Origin: Nitrosopumilus sp. BACL13 MAG-121220-bin23
GTDB lineage: Archaea > Thermoproteota > Nitrososphaeria > Nitrososphaerales > Nitrosopumilaceae
Direction of reading: 5' to 3'
Assembly (NCBI GenBank): GCA_001437625.1
Contig: LIAL01000073.1
Location: forward strand, 1-5,071
Length of the DNA stretch: 5,071 nucleotides
In this document: piece after piece, positions 1 through 5,071 of the stretch
Layout: every line of letters starts with the position of its first letter
How positions within the stretch are numbered: position 1 is the first letter of the stretch
Position numbers and translations under genes: made by a program
The notes under the pieces: generated by a model
Seen by the model: only the letters and a program-made list of their open reading frames with translations
What the model was told of the DNA's origin: nothing
Database searches by the model: none

Positions 1-1133
1 CTTTTGTTAGTATTGCACAAGAACAAGATTTCTTTTTGAAAACAGCAAGTGCTGAACAAGTTCCAGTTGTTGTAAAAACATACTATGATGAAGTTGAAAA
101 TTTTGCATTTGATACGTCAGATAATTCAATTTCATTTGACATGCCATTTGATTGGAGTCCAGATTATGTTGATTTAGTACAAGTTGTACATGAAGAAATT
201 CGAGTTCCAAAATCATTTGCACCATATGGGGAAGGAAAGCAATTCAAAGGATACGTTAATGGTATAGAAATTGATCAAAGAGCAATTCTAAATGATCCTT
301 ACTCTTCTGAGGAAACAAACATTGTTCATTTTTTAATTTCTAAAAATGAACTAGTAAAAATTAACGAAACTTTAGGTTCAAACAATTTTGATAACCCTCA
401 AATGGATTTCAAATTAGTTCCATTAGATCAAACTGAAAGAAGCTCAACTGAATTTTATCTTGTAGATACTCAAAATTATGAAAAAACTATTACAACTGTA
501 AATATTTCATGGGATGGACAGTATGGTGCAAACCAAAATGTTCCTTTTACATTTACATTCTTTAATGAAAATGAAAATCTTATCAAAGACGTACGATATA
601 CTTACGTAGCTTTTGATGAATTTGATAATGAAATATCTCGATATAATGGAGATGATTCAGTTAATCCTGGAATAGTTTCAACTGAAGGAATTGACATTCA
701 AAATATCTACATTCCCTCTGAAGGTCCAATTCGTTTTGATATTCTAGTTTATGGGACTGGACTGGATTATGATTCAACTTATTCTGGAATTGGTTCCACT
801 ATAATTGAACTTGGTCCCGGCACTCAATCTAAAACTCCCAATGAATCTGCAATTTTAGAAATATCTTCAATCCCATCATGGATTAAGAACAACGCAGGCT
901 GGTGGGCAGATGGAACTATTGATGATAAATCATTCATTCAAGGAATTCAATTTTTGATTAAAGAAAACATCTTACAAATTCCATCTACTGCACAAGGAAC
1001 TGGCTCTGATGACGAAATCCCATCCTGGATTAAGAACAACGCAGGCTGGTGGGCAGATGGAACTATTGATGACACTGCTTTCGTTCAGGGCATTCAATTT
1101 TTGATTAAAGAAGGGATTTTGAGGGTCCAATAA
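1..1133 (+). CDS. Secreted surface protein with TYYDE domain and two C-terminal SWIK/GWW repeats (5' partial)
   Basis: The frame is open from the left edge (first full codon at 3) to the TAA at 1131-1133, giving 376 visible residues. The TTG at 36 is not a credible start: the codons before it (FVSIAQEQDFF) continue in frame, and the paralog at 1375-2943 has about 190 more residues before the matching point. From the first visible codon, residues about 22-140 form a domain with TYYDE, MPFDWSPD, VVHEEIRVPKSF and VNGIEID. Residues about 165-280 are beta-rich and Ig-like, starting near ISWDG. Two 49-residue-spaced repeats (IPSWIKNNAGWW) close the protein at about 290 and 339. There is no cysteine, no membrane helix and no C-terminal anchor. 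The protein is probably exported, by analogy with its paralog, whose signal peptide is visible. The biochemical role is unknown; a surface-structure or binding role is inference. Confidence 0.9.
   Translation, partial: FVSIAQEQDFFLKTASAEQVPVVVKTYYDEVENFAFDTSDNSISFDMPFDWSPDYVDLVQVVHEEIRVPKSFAPYGEGKQFKGYVNGIEIDQRAILNDPYSSEETNIVHFLISKNELVKINETLGSNNFDNPQMDFKLVPLDQTERSSTEFYLVDTQNYEKTITTVNISWDGQYGANQNVPFTFTFFNENENLIKDVRYTYVAFDEFDNEISRYNGDDSVNPGIVSTEGIDIQNIYIPSEGPIRFDILVYGTGLDYDSTYSGIGSTIIELGPGTQSKTPNESAILEISSIPSWIKNNAGWWADGTIDDKSFIQGIQFLIKENILQIPSTAQGTGSDDEIPSWIKNNAGWWADGTIDDTAFVQGIQFLIKEGILRVQ
870..983 (+). repeat. SWIK/GWW repeat, copy 1 of the first secreted protein
   Basis: Encodes about 38 residues from IPSWIKNNAGWWADG to the next IP, with the pattern W-I, GWW, D-D, F, G-I-x-F-L-I. 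Bases 879-925 are identical to 1026-1072, a 47-bp perfect match at 147-bp offset. A second exact stretch is 945-965 versus 1092-1112. By my count the 47-bp core is about 47% G+C, clearly richer than the surrounding AT-rich coding DNA. Confidence 0.95.
1017..1130 (+). repeat. SWIK/GWW repeat, copy 2 of the first secreted protein
   Basis: Second copy, exactly 147 bp (49 codons) after the first, ending at the last sense codon before the stop. It differs from copy 1 mostly after the GTIDD segment and at the very end (GILRVQ instead of NILQIP). The near-identity of the DNA, including silent positions, indicates recent duplication or gene conversion. Confidence 0.95.
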
Positions 1134-1137
1134 TAGA

Positions 1138-1148
1138 TTTTTAAATAA
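1138..1148 (+). promoter_or_regulatory. Archaeal TATA box for the small gene at 1167
   Basis: The run TTTTTAAATAA lies just after the stop of the upstream gene. Its centre is about 24 bases before the ATG at 1167, the distance at which archaeal transcription starts. This predicts a leaderless or nearly leaderless mRNA beginning at that ATG, and favours ATG 1167 over the TTG at 1152. The T-run could also help end the upstream transcript. No convincing BRE is seen. Confidence 0.5.
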
Positions 1149-1166
1149 ATTTTGAGAGATATAGAT

Positions 1167-1373
1167 ATGAAAGACATCAATGACATTATGCCAAAAGTAC
1201 CTAACATGAAATGGGGAGCACTAATGAACAAACCTCCAACTAATGAAAAATTTAAAGAAATGAACAAAATTTTTCCTGATAATGGTAAATGGCACACTGT
1301 ATTTGAAGAAAATAATTCAATTACAATCGATGGAAAAGAAGTTCTAAAAAAAGATCCAAACAAGTGGACATAG
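1167..1373 (+). CDS. Small hypothetical protein, 68 residues
   Basis: I do not recognise this protein. The ATG at 1167 gives 68 residues, beginning MKDINDIMPKVPNMKWGAL and ending KKDPNKWT before TAG 1371-1373. The frame extends upstream to a TTG at 1152, but the TATA spacing favours the ATG, and GAGAG at 1154-1158 could also serve as a weak ribosome site. It is soluble-looking: no signal peptide, no membrane helix, no cysteine, and many lysines, asparagines and glutamates. It contains NGKWHTVFEEN and SITIDGKEVL, which read as two short beta strands of a small compact fold. The stop lies one base before the TTG of the next gene, so the two are probably co-transcribed. Its position between two secreted paralogs suggests a linked role, but this is inference. 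The open frame, promoter placement and tight spacing support a real gene. Confidence 0.7.
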   Translation: MKDINDIMPKVPNMKWGALMNKPPTNEKFKEMNKIFPDNGKWHTVFEENNSITIDGKEVLKKDPNKWT

Positions 1374-1374
1374 A

Positions 1375-2943
1375 TTGAAAAAATTATTGCTAGTTTTATT
1401 TTTAATATTTTCTTTTGGATTCATAATTAATTTTAATGACGCATATGGGCATGGTGTTGGAAGCGAAATATTTCCACCAGTAGAACTGGATGGCAAACTA
1501 GTAAGTGTGGAAGTTTCATCCTCAACAAAAGATGATATAGAAAATGATGATCAACAAATTTCTATTTCCCTAATTGATTTTGATTCTAAAAGTACTTTAC
1601 GCGATGTCACATTTTTAATTAAATCTGAACGAGGAGAACAATTTCTTTTTGAAAAAGAATTCAAGGCTGATAATGGATTTTTAGTTTTCAATTTTATTTC
1701 AGAAGATACTGATTCAATAATAATTGATGAAGAAAATACTGGTGTAAATTCCGCTGGTTTCCTTGGTTCATTATTAGGTCTTGAAAGTAGACTAATTGAC
1801 GTTAAAGGACCAAAACTTAGCGAAGGAGGATTGTACAAGTTGGATATTAGTATAATTACGGCTGATGGCTATTCTGAAAAACTAGAAACCCCTCTTGTTT
1901 TTAATGCAGGAATTTCTATTCCACAAACAACTACTCATGATTTTATTGATCCAAGTTTTGGTCAACAAAATATTCAAGTAGTTACATACTATGATGAAAT
2001 TTCTAATTTTCAATATGAGCCTGAACTAAAACATATCAGTTTTTCTATGCCGTTTGAATGGACTCTTTCTAATATTGATCAAACATCCGTTGTGCATCAA
2101 GAAATTATCATTCCCAAAGAATTTGGTGCTTTACTGTTGTCTGGATTTTCACTGTCTGTAAATGGAATTGAATTATCTGATGATGTTGTAAACGTTGATG
2201 ATTTTTTTACTGAAGGACGCGTTGTTCATTTTATAATTTACCAAAAAGAATTATTGAATATTTTTGAAAACAACTCAAATCAAAATGGAATGAATTTTAT
2301 AATTAAACCAGATCGTGATTATACTCACCTGAGTTCAGTTACTGACAACGGACAATTTAGAATTCTTGTATCCTGGGAACCAGAAATTCTTGAATCTAAT
2401 TCAGATGCCAAAATTATTTTTGATGTCACTGATATTTTCTTAAAAAACAAACCTGTTTCTACAAACTATGAATTCTCTATCACTCAAGATGATAAATTAT
2501 TTTTTGAGCAAAATGGAGTGAGTACAGATTCTAAAACAGAACATAATGTTGTAGACTTTACCGTACCTGATAATTTATCCGGAATTGTTAATCTTAATTT
2601 TAATAATTTAGGCGGTAATGAGTTTGCGACAACTAGTATTCCCATTATTATTAATAAAAATACAATTAATGACTCTGCTTTAATTCCTGATTGGATTCGT
2701 GAGGACGCATTGTTGTGGTCTGAAGAAAAAATTGTTGATGATAAATTTACTGACATAATTAATTATTTAATTAAAAATGAAATTATTACAATTTCTGAAA
2801 ATCAATTGGATGGAATAAAAGTTAACAAAATACCCTCATGGATTAGAGTTACTACTGGCTGGTGGATAGATGGTCAAATAGACGATAAAACATTTGTTGA
2901 AAGCCTTGAATTTTTAGTCAAAAAAAGCATAATTCCAATTTAA
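1375..2943 (+). CDS. Secreted surface protein with N-terminal GHGVGSE domain, TYYDE domain and two SWIK/GWW repeats
   Basis: 522 residues from TTG 1375 to TAA 2941-2943. The start is supported by a textbook signal peptide: KK, then a hydrophobic core at residues 4-18, then NDAYG followed by HG, so cleavage is likely near residue 25. The next in-frame stop upstream is at 1345, and no ATG lies between. Residues about 26-190 form a beta-rich domain beginning GHGVGSEIFPPVELDGK. Residues about 198-310 hold the domain shared with the gene at the left edge (TYYDE, MPFEW, VVHQEIIIPKEF, VNGIEL). About 325-430 is beta-rich. Repeats begin at residues 437 and 486, and the protein ends straight after the second. 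There is no cysteine and no C-terminal anchor. It is one base downstream of the small gene and so probably in one operon, though a weak TATA-like TTCTAAAAA near 1342 might start a separate leaderless mRNA. Export is well supported; the molecular role is unknown. Confidence 0.9.
   Translation: MKKLLLVLFLIFSFGFIINFNDAYGHGVGSEIFPPVELDGKLVSVEVSSSTKDDIENDDQQISISLIDFDSKSTLRDVTFLIKSERGEQFLFEKEFKADNGFLVFNFISEDTDSIIIDEENTGVNSAGFLGSLLGLESRLIDVKGPKLSEGGLYKLDISIITADGYSEKLETPLVFNAGISIPQTTTHDFIDPSFGQQNIQVVTYYDEISNFQYEPELKHISFSMPFEWTLSNIDQTSVVHQEIIIPKEFGALLLSGFSLSVNGIELSDDVVNVDDFFTEGRVVHFIIYQKELLNIFENNSNQNGMNFIIKPDRDYTHLSSVTDNGQFRILVSWEPEILESNSDAKIIFDVTDIFLKNKPVSTNYEFSITQDDKLFFEQNGVSTDSKTEHNVVDFTVPDNLSGIVNLNFNNLGGNEFATTSIPIIINKNTINDSALIPDWIREDALLWSEEKIVDDKFTDIINYLIKNEIITISENQLDGIKVNKIPSWIRVTTGWWIDGQIDDKTFVESLEFLVKKSIIPI
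2683..2796 (+). repeat. Diverged SWIK/GWW repeat, copy 1 of the second secreted protein
   Basis: Begins IPDWIREDALLWSEEKIVDD and keeps W-I, a W where the second GWW tryptophan falls, the D-D turn, and the I-x-Y-L-I-K helix. The usual GWW is reduced to LLW. It is the most diverged complete copy in the window. Confidence 0.8.
2830..2940 (+). repeat. SWIK/GWW repeat, copy 2 of the second secreted protein
   Basis: Begins IPSWIRVTTGWWIDGQIDDK and ends at the last sense codon. It starts exactly 147 bp after the preceding copy, the same spacing as in the other two secreted proteins. It is closer to the consensus than its partner. Confidence 0.9.
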
Positions 2944-2962
2944 TTCATATCTATTCGATATT

Positions 2963-2974
2963 TGAACCAGTTCA
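2963..2974 (+). promoter_or_regulatory. Perfect inverted repeat, candidate operator
   Basis: TGAAC-CA-GTTCA is a perfect 5-bp-arm palindrome directly upstream of the TATA-like box at 2976, where a bound regulator would block or aid TBP/TFB. TTTGAA also recurs at 2961 and 2982, 21 bp apart or about two helical turns. The winged-helix regulator encoded just downstream is the obvious candidate ligand. Short palindromes arise by chance in AT-rich DNA, so this is tentative. Confidence 0.35.
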
Positions 2975-2975
2975 G

Positions 2976-2984
2976 TTTAAATTT
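2976..2984 (+). promoter_or_regulatory. TATA-like box for the membrane protein-regulator operon
   Basis: TTTAAATTT lies in the 47-bp gap between the second secreted protein and the membrane protein gene. From its centre a start of transcription is expected near 3005. This falls inside the frame opened at TTG 2991 and close to the in-frame TTG at 3009. If real, the mRNA would be leaderless or nearly so, and translation would begin at 3009 rather than 2991. Confidence 0.4.
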
Positions 2985-2998
2985 GAATAATTGAATAA
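2983..2998 (+). repeat. Tandem 8-bp repeat TTGAATAA x2 across the start codon
   Basis: Two adjacent exact copies of TTGAATAA. The second copy carries the TTG at 2991 that opens the membrane protein frame. The same frame is closed just before it by TAA at 2988-2990, part of the first copy. It may be simple slippage in AT-rich DNA. Confidence 0.6.
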
Positions 2999-3401
2999 TC
3001 TGATCACTTTGTTTAAGCCTGAAAATCTAATTGAAAGAAAATCAACATTATTTTCTATTGTAGTTGCAGGAGTGATTGCAATTTTAGCTATCCCGATAAT
3101 CATTCCCCACATGTTACACGGTTATCATTTGGCTCACATCTTTTTACACATTGGTGGAATTACACTTGCAGTCTTTATTGCAACACTAGCCTTATCTGCA
3201 TATTTTAGATTAAGAACAAAGCGACTTTTGCTTAGTGCAATTGCATTTACTACTTTCATTGGGGCTGAATCTGCTTTGCTTCTAGATAGTACATGGCCAA
3301 ATCTCTTTGATATTGGATTGATGCCATTAAATGAGGTTGGACACTTGTTGACATTTATTACGTTAGGATTATTGGCAATGGGAGTGTTTAGAAATGATTG
3401 A
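2991..3401 (+). CDS. Small four-helix membrane protein with histidine-rich motif
   Basis: 136 residues from TTG 2991 (the earliest possible start, since a stop lies directly upstream) to TGA 3399-3401. TTG 3009 is a plausible alternative, giving a protein starting at residue 7 (FKPENLIERKS) and fitting the TATA spacing. The next ATG, codon 41, would remove the first helix. Predicted membrane helices lie at about 19-40, 47-72, 79-98 and 110-133. Between and within the first two, histidines sit at 40, 43, 46, 49 and 53 (PHMLHGYHLAHIFLHIGG). Further polar residues lie in later helices: E93, E115 and H118. There is no cysteine. This pattern could bind metal or heme, but I recognise no named family. 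It overlaps the following regulator gene by 8 bp, so the two are likely co-translated. A membrane partner or sensor for that regulator is an inference from context alone. Confidence 0.85.
   Translation: MNNLITLFKPENLIERKSTLFSIVVAGVIAILAIPIIIPHMLHGYHLAHIFLHIGGITLAVFIATLALSAYFRLRTKRLLLSAIAFTTFIGAESALLLDSTWPNLFDIGLMPLNEVGHLLTFITLGLLAMGVFRND
3381..3386 (+). promoter_or_regulatory. Ribosome binding site for the regulator gene
   Basis: GGAGTG lies 7 bases before the ATG at 3394, inside the end of the membrane protein gene. It matches the archaeal GGAGGTG-type site with one base missing. It supports that start and fits translational coupling to the overlapping upstream gene. Confidence 0.55.
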
Positions 3402-3894
3402 TAGAACTCAAAAATTACAGGAACTAATTGATATCAATCCTGGAATCCAATTTCGTGAAATTATGCGTTCATCTGGATTAAAAAATGGTGTACTATCTCA
3501 TCATCTAAAAAAATTAGAAGACAATGGTGTTGTCAAAGTAATGCGTGGTCCAAGACAAGTGAGATATTATTCTCCAAACATTACAGAAGAAGAATCAATT
3601 GTTATCAAAGCTCTTAGAAAAGAAACTCCACGTGATTTACTACTTGCACTAATCAAAGAAAATGGATTGGAATTTACTCAGTTAGTAAAAGAAGTTAAAA
3701 AATCCCCGTCAACTGTTTCACTTTATCTTTCACAAATTGTTGCTGATGGGTTAGTTGAAATCAAAGTTGTTGAGTTGAAAAAAAGATATCATATTAAAGT
3801 AAGGGAGCTTGTAGATAAATTAGTTGAAGAACACAGACCTGGATCACTTGAAAAATCATCATCTGGATTTGAAGATATTATCAACTCCTTCTAA
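3394..3894 (+). CDS. Tandem winged-helix transcriptional regulator
   Basis: 166 residues, ATG start with a good ribosome site, stop TAA 3892-3894. There are two winged-helix DNA-binding domains. The first, residues about 5-60, has the archaeal signature NPGIQFREI...LKNGVLSHHLKKLE, with recognition helix about 31-43 and a basic wing (RGPRQVRYYS). The second, about 77-134, has a recognition helix near 105-117 (SPSTVSLYLSQI) and a wing ending RYHIK. A short charged tail follows. The family resembles MarR/ArsR-type and other archaeal regulators with two wHTH units in one chain. No effector domain is visible and there is no cysteine, so a thiol-based metal or redox switch is unlikely. It overlaps the upstream membrane protein gene by 8 bp and the downstream secreted protein gene by 26 bp. 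It probably acts on its own operon, or on surface-protein genes, in step with the membrane protein; targets are inferred. Confidence 0.9.
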   Translation: MIDRTQKLQELIDINPGIQFREIMRSSGLKNGVLSHHLKKLEDNGVVKVMRGPRQVRYYSPNITEEESIVIKALRKETPRDLLLALIKENGLEFTQLVKEVKKSPSTVSLYLSQIVADGLVEIKVVELKKRYHIKVRELVDKLVEEHRPGSLEKSSSGFEDIINSF

Positions 3895-5071
3895 AATTTT
3901 AAAATCAAATTATTTCTTATTAGCACTAGGACTGTTTGTATGTTTGATAGCAACTCCACAATTTTCTTTTGCTGAAGTTTTTATTCCCAGTCATGAATAT
4001 GTTTCATATTTTGATTCTAATGGAATCTATACAGTAGTTGGTAATGTAAAAAATGACCTTGACTATGCAATTATTCCAACAGTAACTGTTTCAATACAAA
4101 ATGATTCTCAAATATTTTCTAAAACTATTCAACACGTACCACTAGCTTCTGGTAATGAAATTCCATTTAAAATTAAATTCTTTGAAGTTTTAGATGATCC
4201 AATTTTACTTCCTGCAGAATTATCTTTTGAAAAAACTTCTCAACAAGAACTTCCAATTGTAATTCTTTATGATGAAACTTTGATTACATATGATGATGGT
4301 CATCTTACTGGTAGAATTCAAAATACTGGTGACATCACAATTTACAACCCTAAAGTTTTTGCAGTAATTCATGGATATGATCAAGTTTTGGATGTCGGAC
4401 AAAATATGGAATTCATTGAAAAAATTGATCCTGGTGAAATTGTAGATTTTTCAATGTACCCTGATCCTTCTATTACTGATGATGTTTACTACTACAGTTG
4501 CTTTGGAACCATGGATACCACTGTTGTACCCGGAACTGCAAAAAAAGCTGGTGGTGACTTTGATTTCAGATATGATTCTCCTGGAACATGGTACCATGAT
4601 CCTGTTTTTGATGATACAGATACAAAAATGAGTATCATTGGTTACAACAGTTTTCCATTAGAAGGATATGCAAATTTTGAATTTTATCCAACTTCAGGTA
4701 ATGAAAAATTTGATGTCACATTAGATGGCGAACCTGTTAAATTTCTCCAAAGTATGGATGAAATGGGCTCTTGGCATGTGATCTTTAACGTGGATCCTTC
4801 GACACAGGGCACATGGGAAATATCTGGTTTTGAAAAAGGATTGCCCCCTGATATGCCTAAAGTCCCAATTTGGATAAAACAAAGTGGAGATTGGTGGTCA
4901 ACTAATCAAATTGCTGACTCAGAATTTCTTGAAGGAATTAAATTTTTAATTGAAAAGGAAATAATTGAAATTCCATTATTGAAAATGTCTTCTGAAAGTG
5001 ATTGGAGTATTCCTATGTGGACTAAAACTATTGTTGGTTGGTGGTATGATGAAAAAATTTCTGACGATGAA
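3869..5071 (+). CDS. Secreted protein with two FxLYD-like domains and SWIK/GWW repeats (3' partial)
   Basis: The frame is open from TTG 3869 to the right edge: 401 codons and no stop. The start gives MKILSTPSKILKSNY, then a hydrophobic core at 16-30, then FSFA followed by EV, a clear signal peptide with cleavage near residue 35. TTGs at 3848 and 3824 are longer alternatives; a stop at 3821 limits the frame. The start overlaps the regulator gene by 26 bp in another frame. Residues about 50-115 (YTVVGNVKNDLDYAIIP) and 144-200 (GHLTGRIQNTGD) resemble FxLYD beta-sandwich domains. Residues about 225-325 are another beta-rich unit, with PGTWYHDP and a TWEISGFEKG end. SWIK/GWW repeats start at residues 332 and 381, the second cut by the edge. 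The only mature cysteine is near 211 (YSCFGT). It is exported and probably on the cell surface; its ligand is unknown. If the two other secreted proteins are a guide, little more than the rest of the second repeat is missing, though further domains cannot be excluded. Confidence 0.88.
   Translation, partial: MKILSTPSKILKSNYFLLALGLFVCLIATPQFSFAEVFIPSHEYVSYFDSNGIYTVVGNVKNDLDYAIIPTVTVSIQNDSQIFSKTIQHVPLASGNEIPFKIKFFEVLDDPILLPAELSFEKTSQQELPIVILYDETLITYDDGHLTGRIQNTGDITIYNPKVFAVIHGYDQVLDVGQNMEFIEKIDPGEIVDFSMYPDPSITDDVYYYSCFGTMDTTVVPGTAKKAGGDFDFRYDSPGTWYHDPVFDDTDTKMSIIGYNSFPLEGYANFEFYPTSGNEKFDVTLDGEPVKFLQSMDEMGSWHVIFNVDPSTQGTWEISGFEKGLPPDMPKVPIWIKQSGDWWSTNQIADSEFLEGIKFLIEKEIIEIPLLKMSSESDWSIPMWTKTIVGWWYDEKISDDE
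4862..4975 (+). repeat. SWIK/GWW repeat, copy 1 of the third secreted protein
   Basis: Encodes VPIWIKQSGDWWSTNQIADS through the F-L-E-G-I-K-F-L-I helix to IEIP. It retains the W-I-K, the double W, the acidic turn and the GI-x-FLI helix of the consensus, but at DNA level it is unlike the nearly identical pair at 870-1130. Confidence 0.9.
5009..5071 (+). repeat. SWIK/GWW repeat, copy 2 of the third secreted protein (cut by window edge)
   Basis: Begins IPMWTKTIVGWWYDEKISDD and runs off the window. The start is exactly 147 bp after the previous copy. Confidence 0.85.

Noticed and set aside
36..38. TTG at 36 as the start of the first gene
   Set aside because: The frame continues upstream to the window edge, and the paralog has a signal peptide and a further domain before this point, so the gene starts outside the window.
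7..225. Minus-strand open frames (also at 1094-1363, 1551-1838, 2484-2756 and 4220-4402)
   Set aside because: All lie opposite well-supported + strand genes, have no recognisable domain or promoter, and are explained as shadows of AT-rich coding DNA.
870..1130. CRISPR-like or mobile-element repeat
   Set aside because: The two copies are in frame within one coding sequence and encode a protein repeat found in two neighbouring genes; there are no spacers, terminal repeats or transposase.
1152..1154. TTG at 1152 as start of the small gene
   Set aside because: It lies only a few bases after the TATA box, before the expected transcription start, while the ATG at 1167 is at the right distance.
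2947..2964. ATATC-TATTC-GATAT hairpin followed by TTT as a terminator
   Set aside because: The stem is only five A+T-rich pairs with three Ts after it; archaeal termination depends mainly on longer T-runs, so support is too weak.

Overview
The window looks like AT-rich chromosomal DNA from an ammonia-oxidising archaeon of the Nitrososphaerota (Thaumarchaeota), most like the Nitrosopumilus group. The evidence is archaeal TATA-type promoter boxes, heavy use of TTG starts, tandem winged-helix regulators of archaeal style, and above all three secreted proteins ending in the 'PSWIKNNAGWWADG...F..GI.FLI..GI' repeat. I know that repeat from many exported proteins of marine Thaumarchaeota. The lineage is recognition from memory plus sequence style; there is no rRNA or other phylogenetic marker here. 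All genes are on the + strand.

Left part (1-2943): two paralogous secreted proteins flank one small gene. The first (1-1133) enters from the left edge and lacks its N terminus. The second (1375-2943) is complete, with a signal peptide. Both carry the same unnamed 'TYYDE ... MPF(D/E)W ... VVH(E/Q)EI' domain, then a beta-rich segment, then two C-terminal SWIK/GWW repeats. Between them a TATA box drives a 68-residue protein of unknown function (1167-1373), which ends one base before the second paralog.

Right part (2991-5071): a compact overlapping gene set. It has a four-helix, histidine-rich membrane protein (2991-3401), a double winged-helix transcription regulator (3394-3894, overlapping by 8 bp), and a secreted protein (3869 to the right edge, overlapping by 26 bp). 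The secreted protein has two FxLYD-like domains and again SWIK/GWW repeats. It starts at a TTG inside the regulator gene and is cut by the window edge. Upstream of this set lie a TATA-like box and a perfect short inverted repeat that could be an operator.

Taken together this is a cell-surface locus. Exported beta-sandwich proteins sit beside a small membrane protein and a DNA-binding regulator whose overlapping genes suggest joint expression. In all three exported proteins the paired C-terminal repeats are spaced exactly 147 bp (49 codons) apart. No tRNA, rRNA, CRISPR, transposon or phage feature was seen. No gene-free stretch exceeds about 50 bases.
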